DNA of 50,685 bases from Komagataeibacter oboediens (GCF_003207815.1 NZ_NKTX01000018.1:1-50685), one strand, 5' to 3'; numbered from the stretch's first letter, positions 1 through 9,502 are shown. Numbers and translations: made by a program. The notes: generated by a model not told the origin, from the letters alone.

Positions 1-47
1 CCTAGCAAATCAACCGAAGCACCTCAAGAAGTTTCCTCAGCGCCGCC

Positions 48-81
48 GGTGAATGGGGATATAGGTCCCACTCCCCATACC
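48..81. repeat. Imperfect inverted repeat at the left edge
   Basis: Seven-base arms ATGGGGA (53-59) and TCCCCAT (72-78) face each other across a 12-base loop, and flanking GGT (48-50) and ACC (79-81) extend the pairing past a two-base bulge. It lies about 70 bases beyond the stop of the leftmost gene. It may be a terminator-like structure for that gene, but no T-tract follows on either strand. Bases 1-152 hold no gene that I can support. Confidence 0.35.
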
Positions 82-152
82 GTCAATCATAAAAATGCAT
101 ATGGGCTAAAAAAATCACCGCGCCTTTTCAGCCCGATAGGCAAAAAACCGCA

Positions 153-1334
153 CTAGGCCGCCCGATTGCGGTCCATCAGCATATTCGTAACAGCCGATTT
201 GAACGGAGCCAGCGCATCCGCCACACGCAGTCCGGCCTGACGCAGGACCCTGAAAGCGGGCTCATCACGGGTATAAAGCGTTGCGATTCCATTGGTGGCG
301 GCAAACAGGGGCGCGGTTGCGAGGCGATGCCGCCGTTCAAACCGCCGCAGTACCGACAGGCTGCCCGGCGATTCACCACGCGCCAGCCCAGCTTCGATTT
401 CCTGTGCCAGCGCTTCCTGTCCCTTCAGTCCAAGGTTGAAGCCATGGGCGGTAATGGGATGCATGCCAACCGCCGCATCACCGATCAGGGCAAAGCCGGG
501 AGCAGCAAAACGGTGTGCATAGACACCTCGCAGCGGATAGGCATGCCGGGTGCTGACCAGACGCATGTTCCCCAGCCGCCGCCCCACACGCTGCATGATC
601 TCGGTATTGAAGGCATCGCGTTCCAGCGTGCGCAGGCGGTCGATCTCTTCCACCGGCAGGGTCAGGACAATGGAGGACGCCCCGCCATTGACGGGCAGCA
701 GGGCGATTGTCTGTCCTTCATCAAACCATTGCGTCGCGACATGATGGTGCGGCAGGTCATGCGCCATGCGGCAGACCAGCATGGCACGCCTGAAATCATG
801 CATGACCGCGCCAATGCGCTGCAGGCGGCGGATCTGTGAAAAGCGGCCATCCGCCCCCACGGCCAGACGGGATGTGATCTCCCCCCCATCATGCACGACC
901 GTCATCTCCTCCCCGATGCGCCGGATATGCCGGGTGGAGGTTCCGCCCAGCAGGCGGATGCCGGAACGCTGGCTGGCGGCAACATACAGTCCGCGCCGGA
1001 CGCAGTGGTTGGACACAAGGTACCCCAGCGCATCCACGCCACGCCCCTGCGTATCAAATGTAAGGGGATGGTTGCTGCGCCCGGTTTCCACCCGTGCTTC
1101 ACGCAGGGGGGAAATGGCGACCTGCGGGATATGTTCCCACGCGCCCAGCTCCTTCAGCACCGAAACCGAATGATGGGTCAGGGCGATTTCGCGCCCGTCG
1201 AACGCGGGTTCGGCCCAGCGCGCCTGCGGCGCACGTTCCAGCACCGCGACGGACAGGCCACGCGCCTCCAGTGACAGGGCCGCGGCCAGCCCCGCCGGAC
1301 CGCCACCCATTATGGTTACATCATGATATGCCAT
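153..1334 (-). CDS. ubiM: FAD-dependent ubiquinone-biosynthesis hydroxylase, UbiH/UbiF/UbiM family
   Basis: This is a 393-residue class A flavoprotein monooxygenase that would hydroxylate the ring of a ubiquinone precursor at the inner membrane. The N-terminal FAD-binding GGGPAG lies at about residues 11-16, a central GADGRFS holds the DG motif, and a C-terminal GDAAVGMHPITAHGFN is the second FAD motif. That last wording resembles the UbiM branch (demethoxyubiquinol hydroxylase) more than E. coli UbiH or UbiF, so the symbol is a subgroup guess. The ATG start is preceded by a purine-rich GGGAAGCAGGCAGG. The gene lies 39 bases downstream of a nitroreductase on the same strand and probably shares its transcript. 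Family membership is firm; which ring position is hydroxylated is not readable from sequence. Confidence 0.85.
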   Translation of the reverse strand: MAYHDVTIMGGGPAGLAAALSLEARGLSVAVLERAPQARWAEPAFDGREIALTHHSVSVLKELGAWEHIPQVAISPLREARVETGRSNHPLTFDTQGRGVDALGYLVSNHCVRRGLYVAASQRSGIRLLGGTSTRHIRRIGEEMTVVHDGGEITSRLAVGADGRFSQIRRLQRIGAVMHDFRRAMLVCRMAHDLPHHHVATQWFDEGQTIALLPVNGGASSIVLTLPVEEIDRLRTLERDAFNTEIMQRVGRRLGNMRLVSTRHAYPLRGVYAHRFAAPGFALIGDAAVGMHPITAHGFNLGLKGQEALAQEIEAGLARGESPGSLSVLRRFERRHRLATAPLFAATNGIATLYTRDEPAFRVLRQAGLRVADALAPFKSAVTNMLMDRNRAA

Positions 1335-1373
1335 GGCCTGCCTGCTTCCCTGTCCGTCTACTGTCCTTACAGA

Positions 1374-1961
1374 TTATGCATCCGCGCCGAACTGTACGGG
1401 GTTTCCGGTCCATTCGGCCACATATCCGTCAACATCACGGCGCTTCGGTCCCCTGGCGTCCGGCTTCGGCGTGCCGACAAACAGGAAACCCGCCAGCCTG
1501 TGTGGAGCAGGAAAGCCCAGTTCAGCTGCAAGTTCCGGATCATAGGCCACGTCGCCACTGACCCATACCCCGCCAAAGCCCGTGGCATGCAGGGCATTGA
1601 GGATGTTCATCGCCGCGGCGCCGACCGCCAGTTCCTGTTCGATCAGGGGAATCTTGTGTTCGGGACGCAGGTGCATGCCCAGCACGATGACCAGAGGCAT
1701 GGTGGAAAAACGGGACTGCCGTTTCTCAATCTTCGCGGGATCAACATCCGGGTCCAGCCGCTTCATGCTGGCCACCACGCGCTGCGCCACTTCGGGCCGG
1801 GCGTCGCCACGCACCAGAACGTAACGCCAGGGGCGCAGCTTGCCATGGTCCGGCGCCCGCATGGCGGTGGACAGGATGGCATGCAGCACGTCACCCGTGG
1901 GCGCAGGTTCCATCAACGCATCGGTGGAAAAACGGGACAGAAGAAGATCGAGCGATGTCAT
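1374..1961 (-). CDS. Nitroreductase family protein, YdjA-like
   Basis: This is a 195-residue FMN-dependent nitroreductase-fold oxidoreductase. The N-terminal LLLSRFST segment, then [12 protein letters not shown] (about residues 37-48), the typical FMN-contacting region, and a [10 protein letters not shown] stretch in the C-terminal half match the short YdjA/YdgI-type subfamily. The physiological substrate is unknown; these enzymes use NAD(P)H to reduce nitro compounds or quinones in vitro. The reading frame extends upstream to 2177, but ATG 1961 follows CAGGGA at good spacing and begins at the family N-terminus, so I chose it. It is divergent from hisB with a 176-base gap, and ubiM follows 39 bases downstream. 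Confidence 0.88.
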   Translation of the reverse strand: MTSLDLLLSRFSTDALMEPAPTGDVLHAILSTAMRAPDHGKLRPWRYVLVRGDARPEVAQRVVASMKRLDPDVDPAKIEKRQSRFSTMPLVIVLGMHLRPEHKIPLIEQELAVGAAAMNILNALHATGFGGVWVSGDVAYDPELAAELGFPAPHRLAGFLFVGTPKPDARGPKRRDVDGYVAEWTGNPVQFGADA

Positions 1962-2137
1962 ATGGTCATTCCCTGATAAACCGGGTGCCCGCTGACAGTC
2001 CGTGGCCTGATGGCGGGAGCCGTGACGCGACACCATGCAGCAACTGCCCCCTCCTGCCAATATCCACCCCGCCATGCAACGCCCGCGCCACGGGATCGGT
2101 ATGGATTCCGGCCTCGGGCTTCTATAGAAGGGAGAGC

Positions 2138-2734
2138 ATGAATACCCCGCGCACAGCCACGGTCCACCGCGCCACAAGCGAGACCGACATTACCGTCACC
2201 ATCAACCTTGATGGCACGGGACAGACCCGCATCGACACCGGCATCGGGTTCCTTGACCACATGCTGACCGCCCTCGGCCGTCACAGCATGTGCGATCTGG
2301 ACATTACCGCCAAGGGTGACCTGCATATCGACTACCACCACACGGTGGAGGATACCGGCATCGCGCTGGGCAAGGCCTTTGCCAGGGCCATAGGCGACAA
2401 ACGTGGCATCCGCCGCTACGGCAGCGCCACCGTGCCGCTGGATGAGGCACTGTGCGAAGCGGTCGTGGATATTTCGGGGCGTCCCTTTCTTGCGTGGTCC
2501 GTCACCTTCGGGCGTGACAAGATCGGGGACATGGACACCGAACTGTTCGAGGAATTCTTCCGCGCCTTCGCCATGAGCGCCCTTGTCACGCTGCATGTCA
2601 TCCAGCGCGCCGGGCATAACTGCCACCACATTGCCGAAGCCGCGTTCAAGGCGCTCGCACGTGCGCTGCGCACCGCAAGCGAAGCTGACCCACGCGCCGG
2701 CGGCATCATCCCGTCCACCAAGGGCAGCCTGTGA
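2138..2734 (+). CDS. hisB: Imidazoleglycerol-phosphate dehydratase
   Basis: This 198-residue single-domain HisB converts imidazole glycerol phosphate to imidazole acetol phosphate in histidine biosynthesis. The Mn-binding motifs are visible: [14 protein letters not shown] (about residues 39-52), [12 protein letters not shown] (about 66-77) and the second-half [21 protein letters not shown]. There is no fused phosphatase domain, as is usual outside enterobacteria. The start is ATG 2138, preceded by GAAGGGAGAGC; the open frame upstream is not conserved with the family. The stop overlaps the GTG start of the next gene by four bases, which implies translational coupling. It is the first gene of the his cluster here. 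Confidence 0.97.
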   Translation: MNTPRTATVHRATSETDITVTINLDGTGQTRIDTGIGFLDHMLTALGRHSMCDLDITAKGDLHIDYHHTVEDTGIALGKAFARAIGDKRGIRRYGSATVPLDEALCEAVVDISGRPFLAWSVTFGRDKIGDMDTELFEEFFRAFAMSALVTLHVIQRAGHNCHHIAEAAFKALARALRTASEADPRAGGIIPSTKGSL

Positions 2735-3111
2735 CATTCTATTCCGCCCTGCTGCCCCCTGCCCGCGCTACGGGCCCGGCCCCGGGGCCGGTCATGGTGG
2801 CGTGGGGCATGTCATGGCTGGTACTGCTGTCGGGGTGGGTCGGGCTGGTGCTGCGTGGCTGCTGGATCAGCGGGCTGCTGGCAGGGGGGGCGTGTATCCT
2901 GACCAGACAGCTGCTGCCGCTGCCGGTCGCCTTGCCGCTGCTGGGCGGGATGCACCTTCTGCTTGCACTGAACGCCCCGGACCTGCGGCAGTGGGAACTG
3001 CGCCTGCGCGGCTACCAGACCGCGCGCGGCGTTTACGCGACCGATCCCAAGGCAGCCCTGCTGCGCTGGATGGACCGTAACCGGTCCCATCCCCTTTCCC
3101 CTGTATCATGA
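2731..3111 (+). CDS. DUF2628 membrane protein in the his operon
   Basis: This 126-residue protein has hydrophobic segments at about residues 20-50 and 55-80, followed by a soluble tail with [13 protein letters not shown] and ending ALLRWMDRN. That pattern fits the DUF2628 family, which in many alphaproteobacteria lies between hisB and hisH, as here. The function is unknown. The start is GTG 2731 inside the hisB stop (GTGA overlap), and the stop overlaps the hisH ATG (ATGA), so it is translated as part of the operon. Assignment to the family is from the pattern and location and not from a profile search. Confidence 0.8.
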   Translation: MTFYSALLPPARATGPAPGPVMVAWGMSWLVLLSGWVGLVLRGCWISGLLAGGACILTRQLLPLPVALPLLGGMHLLLALNAPDLRQWELRLRGYQTARGVYATDPKAALLRWMDRNRSHPLSPVS

Positions 3112-3794
3112 GGCATCCCATGCCCGCGCATCCTTCCGCCCAATCCATCGTGGTGATCGACTATAACGGTGGCAACCTTGCATCCGCCGCGCGGGCGCTG
3201 TCCCGCGCGGCGGCCGACAGCGGCATTGACGCCACCGTCACCATCACCGCCGACCCGCAGGCCGTCAGACAGGCCGACCGGATTGTCCTGCCCGGACAGG
3301 GCGCGTTCGCCGACTGCGCGGCGGGCCTTGCAGCCCGGCCCGGCCTGCATGACGCCATACTGGCCGCAACCGACAACGGCACGCCCTTCCTTGGCATATG
3401 CGTCGGCATGCAGCTTATGGCCGAACGCGGGCGTGAACATGGGGTGACACCGGGGTTTGGCTGGATTGCGGGCGAAATCGCCCTGATGGACGCCCCCGGC
3501 CTGCACCTGCCACAGATGGGGTGGAACCAGCTTGAATTCACACCTGGCGCCCACCCGCTGACAGAAGGCCTGCCGGGGGAAGCGCACGGTTATTTCGTCC
3601 ATTCCTTCGCCCTGCGCGACTATGATGCCGCGGACATGGTGGCGACTACCGACTATGGCGGCACGGTGCCCGCCATAGTCGCGCGCGGCAACCGGGCGGG
3701 CACGCAGTTCCATGTGGAAAAAAGCCAGAAGGTCGGCCTGCGCATCCTGTCCAATTTCCTGCGCTGGACACCCGCGCCGGGCAGCACACCATGA
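3108..3794 (+). CDS. hisH: Imidazole glycerol phosphate synthase, glutamine amidotransferase subunit
   Basis: This 228-residue class I glutaminase supplies ammonia to HisF for ring closure to imidazole glycerol phosphate and AICAR. The catalytic triad is visible: the nucleophile C98 in LGICVGMQLM, and H202 and E204 in QFHVEKSQK, where most HisH proteins have HPEK. The oxyanion-type PGQGAF is at about residues 62-67. The start at 3108 overlaps the preceding stop by ATGA; a second Met four codons on (3120) is possible. The gene ends in another ATGA overlap with the GNAT-hisA gene. Confidence 0.96.
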   Translation: MRHPMPAHPSAQSIVVIDYNGGNLASAARALSRAAADSGIDATVTITADPQAVRQADRIVLPGQGAFADCAAGLAARPGLHDAILAATDNGTPFLGICVGMQLMAERGREHGVTPGFGWIAGEIALMDAPGLHLPQMGWNQLEFTPGAHPLTEGLPGEAHGYFVHSFALRDYDAADMVATTDYGGTVPAIVARGNRAGTQFHVEKSQKVGLRILSNFLRWTPAPGSTP

Positions 3795-5143
3795 CACGGC
3801 GGACTGCAACGGCCGGCACCATCCATGCCGAACGCGTGCAGCAGATGCATGAAGACGACCTGCATGCCCTGTGCGACGCGACCAATGCCGCCATTCTGGA
3901 CGGCGGTGGTTTCGGCTGGCTGGCCCCGCCCCCGCGTGAGACGCTGGAACGGTATTTCCGCGGTGTCCTGCTGGTGCCCGAACGCCAGATGTTCGTGGCC
4001 CGGCTGGATGACATGATCGTGGGGTCGGCACAACTTGTGCGTCCGCCGCGCAATAACGAAGCGCAGGCCATGAGTGCGACCCTCATGCATTTCTATATCG
4101 CCCCCTACGCCCGCGGGCTGGGACTGGGCCGCCTGCTTCTGACCGAAGTGGAAAGCTGCGCGCGCAGCATGGGATACCAGATCATCAACCTGGACGTGCG
4201 CGAAACCCAGACCGATGCCGTCCGCCTGTTCCGCAGCAGCGGCTTCCACCACTGGGGCACCCACCCCAGCTACGCCCGCACGGACGGACGCACCGTGCGC
4301 GGCCTGTTTTTCACCAAGCGCCTGCAGGATGACGAGCGGATCGTACCCGCCCACCCGCTGGCGGCTTCAACCCCCATTCCTGCAGCAGGACATGCCCCCG
4401 TGACCGGACACAGCCTGACACTCTATCCCGCAATCGACCTCAAGGACGGCACATGCGTGCGCCTGCGCCGGGGGGAAATGGACAACGCAACCGTCTATTC
4501 CGATGATCCCGGCGCGCAGGCGCGGGCATGGATCGACGCCGGATGCAGCTGGCTGCACGTAGTGGACCTGAATGGTGCCTTCGCGGGGCGTTCGGCCAAT
4601 ACCGAAGCGATTGAGGCCATCATCGCCAATGCCTCCGTCCCGGTGCAGCTTGGTGGCGGGCTGCGTGACCTGGACAGCATCGGCAAATGGCTCAATGCCG
4701 GGATCAGCCGCGTGATCCTGGGGTCCATCGCGGTCAAGAACCCCGAACTGGTGCGCGAGGCCTGCCGTCTGTTCCCCGGCCGGATCGTGGCCGGAATTGA
4801 TGCACGCAGCGGACAGGTCGCAACCGAAGGCTGGGCCGAAACATCGGAAATGAAGGCCGTGGACCTGGGTCAGCGCATGCAGGACGCGGGGGTCGCAGCC
4901 GTCATCTTCACCGAAATCAGCCGCGACGGCATGCTGACGGGCATCGATATCGAACAGACCGCCGACATGGCCAATGCCCTGTCCATTCCCGTCATCGCCA
5001 GCGGCGGGGTGGGCAGTCTTGAACATCTCGAAGCCCTGCGTGCAGCAACCGCGCAGGCGCCAGGCATCGAAGGCGTGATCGTGGGCCGCGCGCTGTATGA
5101 CGGGCGCATCGACCTGGGCGAAGCCCTGCGGGTCCTGTCCTGA
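3791..5143 (+). CDS. hisA: GNAT acetyltransferase domain fused in frame to HisA isomerase
   Basis: One uninterrupted 450-codon frame encodes two domains. Residues 1 to about 185 are a GNAT N-acetyltransferase with the acetyl-CoA loop [10 protein letters not shown] at about 110-119. After a Pro/Ala-rich linker (about 186-205), the rest is HisA, which isomerises ProFAR to [14 protein letters not shown] with the first catalytic Asp, [16 protein letters not shown] with the second, and SGGVGS phosphate binding. HisA alone is usually about 245 residues. A GTG at 4400, preceded by AGGA at about nine bases, would give a separate 247-residue HisA, so the two could be made separately, as a fusion, or both. 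There is no ATG in frame at the junction. The start overlaps the hisH stop (ATGA) and the stop overlaps the hisF ATG (TGATG). The GNAT substrate is unknown. Confidence 0.9.
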   Translation: MTRRTATAGTIHAERVQQMHEDDLHALCDATNAAILDGGGFGWLAPPPRETLERYFRGVLLVPERQMFVARLDDMIVGSAQLVRPPRNNEAQAMSATLMHFYIAPYARGLGLGRLLLTEVESCARSMGYQIINLDVRETQTDAVRLFRSSGFHHWGTHPSYARTDGRTVRGLFFTKRLQDDERIVPAHPLAASTPIPAAGHAPVTGHSLTLYPAIDLKDGTCVRLRRGEMDNATVYSDDPGAQARAWIDAGCSWLHVVDLNGAFAGRSANTEAIEAIIANASVPVQLGGGLRDLDSIGKWLNAGISRVILGSIAVKNPELVREACRLFPGRIVAGIDARSGQVATEGWAETSEMKAVDLGQRMQDAGVAAVIFTEISRDGMLTGIDIEQTADMANALSIPVIASGGVGSLEHLEALRAATAQAPGIEGVIVGRALYDGRIDLGEALRVLS

Positions 5144-5904
5144 TGCTGAAACTGCGTGTCATCCCCTGTCTGGATGTCAAGAACGGCCGGGTGGTCAAGG
5201 GTGTCAACTTCGTCTCGCTGCGCGACGCGGGCGACCCGGTGGAACAGGCCGCCGTATATGACGCAGCCGGGGCAGATGAGCTGACCTTCCTCGACATCAC
5301 CGCCAGCAATGAAAACCGCGACACCATCCTTGATGTCGTCAGCCGCACGGCGGAACGTATTTTCCTGCCGCTGACGGTGGGCGGCGGCGTGCGCACCACG
5401 GATGACATGCGACGCCTGCTGCTGGCGGGGGCAGACAAGTGCGCCATGAACTCGGCTGCAGTCTCACGCCCCGAACTGGTCAGTGAGGCCGCGCAGAAAT
5501 TCGGCAGCCAGTGCGTGGTCGTCGCCATTGACGCCCGGAGCGATGGCCATGGATCATGGGAGGTCTATACCCATGGCGGCCGTACCCCCACCGGGCGCAA
5601 CGTGATCGACTGGTGCCGCGAAGTGGCCGAACGGGGTGCGGGCGAGATCCTGCTGACCAGCATGGACCGCGACGGCACGGGCAAGGGGTTCGACCTTGAC
5701 CTGCTGCGCGCGGCCAATGCGGCAGTGCGGATTCCCATCGTGGCCTCTGGCGGGGTTGGGGAACTGGAGCATTTTGTCGAAGGTGCCCGCGCGGGCGCCA
5801 CCGGCCTGCTGGCCGCCAGTGTCTTCCATTTCGGCCAGTTCACCATTCCCCAGGTCAAGCAGGCGCTGGCGGCAGCGGGCCTGCCGGTCCGCCTGAGTGA
5901 CTGA
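5143..5904 (+). CDS. hisF: Imidazole glycerol phosphate synthase cyclase subunit
   Basis: This 253-residue TIM barrel partners HisH and cyclises PRFAR with ammonia to imidazole glycerol phosphate and [19 protein letters not shown] contains the first catalytic Asp (about residue 11) and VVAIDARSD the second (about 130). Phosphate loops [22 protein letters not shown] and SGGVGELEH are intact. The length matches the family. It starts one base inside the preceding stop (TGATG), so tight coupling with hisA is expected. Confidence 0.97.
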   Translation: MLKLRVIPCLDVKNGRVVKGVNFVSLRDAGDPVEQAAVYDAAGADELTFLDITASNENRDTILDVVSRTAERIFLPLTVGGGVRTTDDMRRLLLAGADKCAMNSAAVSRPELVSEAAQKFGSQCVVVAIDARSDGHGSWEVYTHGGRTPTGRNVIDWCREVAERGAGEILLTSMDRDGTGKGFDLDLLRAANAAVRIPIVASGGVGELEHFVEGARAGATGLLAASVFHFGQFTIPQVKQALAAAGLPVRLSD

Positions 5905-5935
5905 TCCCCTTTCCCCTGCCTATCGGAGCACTGTG

Positions 5936-6346
5936 ATGGCCAAGCCAGAAAAATCCCGCAAGAACGCCCCGGCAAAAGCCGCCGCCAGCCTGAAGCTGGA
6001 AGCGGTGGGGCCTGCCACCCCTGATGTGCTGGACCGCCTGTTCGATGTTGTGGAATCACGGCGCGGCACGGACCCGTCCGTCAGCCATTCCGCCCGCCTT
6101 CTGGCGCGCGGCCGGCGCAAGATCGCGCAGAAATTCGGCGAGGAAGCCGTCGAATGCCTGATCGAGGCGGTGGCGGGCAACCGGGGCGAACTGGTCAGCG
6201 AAAGCGCGGACGTGCTGTACCACCTGATCGTGATGTGGGTGGATGCCGGGGTCAAACCGGCGGAAGTATGGGCGGAACTGCTGCGCCGTGAAGGCACCAG
6301 CGGCGTCGCTGAAAAGGCGTCGCGCCCGCACGATCCGCTGGCCTGA
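5936..6346 (+). CDS. hisE: Phosphoribosyl-ATP pyrophosphatase
   Basis: This 136-residue all-alpha MazG-like enzyme hydrolyses PR-ATP to PR-AMP, the second step of histidine synthesis. The conserved helices are [16 protein letters not shown] and [17 protein letters not shown], which supply the acidic Mg ligands. An Ala/Lys-rich N-terminal extension of roughly 30 residues precedes the domain, so the protein is longer than the usual 90-110. I chose ATG 5936 because CGGAG lies seven bases upstream; a GTG at 5897 overlapping hisF is possible but has no better site. HisI is not in the window. Confidence 0.94.
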   Translation: MAKPEKSRKNAPAKAAASLKLEAVGPATPDVLDRLFDVVESRRGTDPSVSHSARLLARGRRKIAQKFGEEAVECLIEAVAGNRGELVSESADVLYHLIVMWVDAGVKPAEVWAELLRREGTSGVAEKASRPHDPLA

Positions 6347-6373
6347 TCCCCATTCGCAAACAGGAGATACCCC

Positions 6374-6763
6374 ATGGCCGTCAACGGCACCGGACCCTAC
6401 GATCCGCAGAACGTATTCGCCCGCATCCTGCGCGGTGAACTGCCATGCAAGAAGGTGTATGAGGACGAATACGCCCTCGCCTTCCATGACATCGCGCCCA
6501 AGGCGCCCGTGCATGTACTGGTCATTCCCAAGGGGCCGTTCGTTTCCTTCGCAGATTTCAGCCGCAATGGCACGGAAGCCGAAATTACCGGCTTCACCCG
6601 CGCGGTGGGACAGGTCGCGCGCGACCTGAAACTGGAAGCGCCCGGCTACCGCCTGCTGTCCAATGTCGGCGTGGAAGGCGGACAGGAAGTGCCGCATTTC
6701 CATGTTCACCTGTTTGGCGGCAGGGCGCTGGGCGCCATGCTGCCGGGCCAGGACGCAACCTGA
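6374..6763 (+). CDS. HIT-family purine nucleotide hydrolase (HinT-like)
   Basis: This 129-residue histidine-triad protein carries HFHVHLF at about residues 108-114, the H-x-H-x-H active site that cleaves AMP-lysine or AMP-NH2 type substrates. An N-terminal FARILRGELPCKKVYEDEYALAFHDI block is typical of the HinT/PKCI branch. It is preceded by AGGAG and lies 27 bases after hisE. In alphaproteobacteria a HIT gene commonly closes the his cluster. A strong palindrome follows and probably ends the operon. The cellular substrate is not known. Confidence 0.92.
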   Translation: MAVNGTGPYDPQNVFARILRGELPCKKVYEDEYALAFHDIAPKAPVHVLVIPKGPFVSFADFSRNGTEAEITGFTRAVGQVARDLKLEAPGYRLLSNVGVEGGQEVPHFHVHLFGGRALGAMLPGQDAT

Positions 6764-6768
6764 AAACG

Positions 6769-6826
6769 GCATCCCGGAAACCGGGATGCTTCCCCTGCAG
6801 TCCCTGGATGCCTACAGGGACTGCAG
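6769..6826. terminator. Bidirectional terminator and second hairpin between convergent genes
   Basis: A perfect 9-bp stem (GCATCCCGG / CCGGGATGC, loop AAA) at 6769-6789 is followed by TTCCCC on the plus strand and CGTTTTC on the minus strand, so it could stop both the his operon and the ABC exporter. A second 11-bp stem (CTGCAGTCCCT / AGGGACTGCAG, 6795-6805 and 6816-6826) includes the last codons and stop of the exporter gene. Confidence 0.75.
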
Positions 6827-8596
6827 TTCAAACAGTCCGCGATAGATTCCTCCCTCGCGCGTCATGAGGGTCGCGTGGGGGCCATCCTCGCATACCCGTC
6901 CGTGGCGGAACACGATGATGCGGTCCAGACCCATCACGGTGGACAGCCGGTGGGCGATGACCAGAACCGTGCGCCCGGCCATCAGCCGTTCCATCGCCTG
7001 CTGGACCAGCATTTCCGAACGGGAATCAAGGCTGGATGTTGCCTCGTCCATGATGACAATGGGCGCATGGCTCAGAAACGCGCGCGCAATGGCGATGCGC
7101 TGGCGCTCCCCACCCGACAGCTTGACACCGCGTTCGCCCACCATGGTGGCGTAACCGCGCGGCAGACGGGCGATAAAGTCCGCTGCATTGGCCTGCCGGG
7201 CGGCATGTTCGATCTCCGCATCCGTGGCGTCCGGTCGGCCGTAGGCAATGTTTTCCGCCAGCGAACGATGGAACAGCAGTGGCTCCTGCGGGACGATGGC
7301 AATCTGCCCACGCAGGCTGGCCTGCGTGACGGTGGCGATATCCGTCCCGTCAATCGTGATCCGTCCCCCCTGCACATCATACAGCCGCTGCAGCAGCCGT
7401 GTCAGCGTGGTCTTGCCTGAACCCGACGGACCAACAAGGGCCACCCTGCTGCCCGGCGCGATATCAAGGTTCAGGTCATCGAACAGCAGCCTGCCATGCT
7501 GGCGTTCATAGCCAAAGCGCACATGCTCGAAACGGATATGGCCATGCGTCACCCGCAGGGGCGCGGCACCGGGGCAATCGGCCACCGCAGGCTGCATATG
7601 AAACAGGGTGACCAGTTCCTCCATTTCATTGACCGAACGCTGCACGACGGAAATCTGCTGGCCAATATCGCGCAGGTAGCCCTGGATCACGAACATCATC
7701 GTCAGCACATAGGCCACATCCCCCGGCCCCGCGCGGCCACGCACCCATAGCAGCGCCACCCCCGCGATCAGCACCATGCGCATGACAAGGGCTGCCAGGT
7801 TCTGCAGGTTTGCGCTGTCGGTTCCGCGCAGCCACGACCGCACCGTGCGCTTCCGCCAGCGACCCGCCACCCATGCCAGCCGCGCGTCCTCCCGCGCTTC
7901 CGCGCCGCATGCCTTCACCACCGCATTGCATGTCACCGCATCGGACAGGGTCGCCCCCATGCGCGTATCCCATGTATTGGCAAGGCGCGCGGATGGCGCG
8001 ACGTACCGCAGCGTCAGCATGACCGACAGCGCCACCAGTGCGGCCGCCCCCACAGCCAGTACCAGTCCCATCTGGGGCCAGTGAAAGGCCAGCACGGCCG
8101 TCGTGGCGCACAGCACGATCCCCTCCGGCACCAGCATGAGCAGCAGCGTATCCCCCAGCGTGTCCACCGCCCCCATTCCGCGCGTGATGCGCCGAACGGT
8201 TGACCCGGCAAAGTTGGAGGCATGCCATTCGCTGGAAAACCGCTGTACGCGGGCGAACACCTCCGTCACGATGCCGGTCATGACGTGCGATGTCAGGTGG
8301 GAAATGCCGATATAGGCCGTACGCCGCGCGATGATGCCACCCAGCCCCAGCACGGTCAGGCCGACCACATCCCATATGGCGCGATGAACCGCAGCGTGCT
8401 GCGCGGGACGGGACACATCATTGACCAGCCAGCCCGCCAGCAGCGGCATCATCACATCCGCCACGGTGGCCGATGCGATCCCCGCCAGCGTCCATGCAAG
8501 AAAGCCGGGATACGTGCGCCACCTGCGCCAGACAAAGCCCAGCACGTCGGAAAATTCATGTCGTCCCGATACCGGACGGAAAAGAAAGGATACCAT
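6812..8596 (-). CDS. ABC exporter with fused membrane and ATPase domains
   Basis: This half-transporter of about 594 residues has an N-terminal six-helix exporter domain and a C-terminal ATPase. Measured from an alternative GTG at 8605, Walker A GPSGSGKTT lies at about 392-400, the Q-loop at PQEPLLF, the signature LSGGERQR at 496-503, Walker B IVIMDE at 516-521 and the H-loop in VIAHRLS near 550. It resembles the MsbA/multidrug/lipid exporter group; the substrate cannot be read. The start is uncertain: ATG 8596 or GTG 8605 three codons upstream, neither with a clear ribosome site. It is transcribed away from nth and converges on the his operon. A homodimer is expected, since no partner gene is adjacent. 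Confidence 0.9.
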   Translation of the reverse strand: MVSFLFRPVSGRHEFSDVLGFVWRRWRTYPGFLAWTLAGIASATVADVMMPLLAGWLVNDVSRPAQHAAVHRAIWDVVGLTVLGLGGIIARRTAYIGISHLTSHVMTGIVTEVFARVQRFSSEWHASNFAGSTVRRITRGMGAVDTLGDTLLLMLVPEGIVLCATTAVLAFHWPQMGLVLAVGAAALVALSVMLTLRYVAPSARLANTWDTRMGATLSDAVTCNAVVKACGAEAREDARLAWVAGRWRKRTVRSWLRGTDSANLQNLAALVMRMVLIAGVALLWVRGRAGPGDVAYVLTMMFVIQGYLRDIGQQISVVQRSVNEMEELVTLFHMQPAVADCPGAAPLRVTHGHIRFEHVRFGYERQHGRLLFDDLNLDIAPGSRVALVGPSGSGKTTLTRLLQRLYDVQGGRITIDGTDIATVTQASLRGQIAIVPQEPLLFHRSLAENIAYGRPDATDAEIEHAARQANAADFIARLPRGYATMVGERGVKLSGGERQRIAIARAFLSHAPIVIMDEATSSLDSRSEMLVQQAMERLMAGRTVLVIAHRLSTVMGLDRIIVFRHGRVCEDGPHATLMTREGGIYRGLFELQSL

Positions 8597-8787
8597 TGCC
8601 AACACGCCATGATGCAGGAAACCGCACGGCCATACGCTCGGGCACCCATGCGCCGCCGGGGCCGGAACGACTAGCCCCCACCGCAGCCATGCGCAAGGCC
8701 GATGGCCGCCGCCGGGTGGCGGGGTGATTTACACCGCCACCCGCAACGCCGCACAATGGCGTGCGATCCACCGCCTGCGAGTAACCG

Positions 8788-9501
8788 ATGACAACAGCCA
8801 GATCCCCGAAGAAACCCGCGCGCCGCGCCATGACACTGGCGGAAGTGCGGTCCTTCATCACCCAGTTGGCCGCCGCCAACCCGAATGCCGAAAGCGAACT
8901 GGATTTCGTGGACGACTATACCCTGCTGGTTGCCGTGGTGCTGTCGGCGCAGGCGACCGATGCCTCGGTCAACAGGGCGACAAAGGCGCTGTTCCGTGAC
9001 GCGCCCACCCCACGGGCCATGGTGGAACTGGGGGAGGAAAAGGTCGGCGCGCATATCCGCACCATCGGGCTGTGGCGGACCAAGGCGCGCAATGTCGTCG
9101 CCCTGTCACAGCAGTTGCTGGAACGCTTTGACGGCAAGGTACCCTATGACCGCGCGGCGCTTGAATCGCTTCCCGGCGTGGGGCGCAAGACCGCGAACGT
9201 GGTCATGAACGTGGCCTTTGGCGACAGCACCATGGCGGTCGATACCCATATCTTCCGTATCGGCAACCGCACCGGCCTGGCGCCCGGGGCGACCCCACGC
9301 GCGGTGGAGGACCAGCTTGTCCGCCGCATTCCCGCTGACATGCTGCGCCCTGCGCACCACTGGCTGATCCTGCACGGACGCTATGTCTGCAAGGCCCGCA
9401 GGCCCGAATGCTGGCGCTGTCCCGCCTTTGACCCATGCCAGTACCGCATGAAGGACGACCTGCGCGCGGTGGGGGCGCCAGCCGCATCCTCAAAGGAATG
9501 A
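8788..9501 (+). CDS. nth: Endonuclease III, DNA glycosylase/AP lyase
   Basis: This 237-residue base-excision repair enzyme removes oxidised pyrimidines. The helix-hairpin-helix LPGVGRKTANVV holds the catalytic lysine K134, VDTHIFR holds the catalytic D152, and the C-terminal 4Fe-4S ligands are C201, C208, C211 and C217 with the classic C-x6-C-x2-C-x5-C spacing. The N-terminus is slightly extended. It stands alone on the plus strand, divergent from the ABC exporter across about 190 bases that presumably hold both promoters. A dispersed palindromic element follows the stop. Confidence 0.97.
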   Translation: MTTARSPKKPARRAMTLAEVRSFITQLAAANPNAESELDFVDDYTLLVAVVLSAQATDASVNRATKALFRDAPTPRAMVELGEEKVGAHIRTIGLWRTKARNVVALSQQLLERFDGKVPYDRAALESLPGVGRKTANVVMNVAFGDSTMAVDTHIFRIGNRTGLAPGATPRAVEDQLVRRIPADMLRPAHHWLILHGRYVCKARRPECWRCPAFDPCQYRMKDDLRAVGAPAASSKE

Positions 9502-9502
9502 A

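Noticed and set aside
2123-2128. TATAGA just before hisB as a -10 element
   Set aside because: It lies only ten bases before the ATG, which would put the transcript start past the ribosome site.
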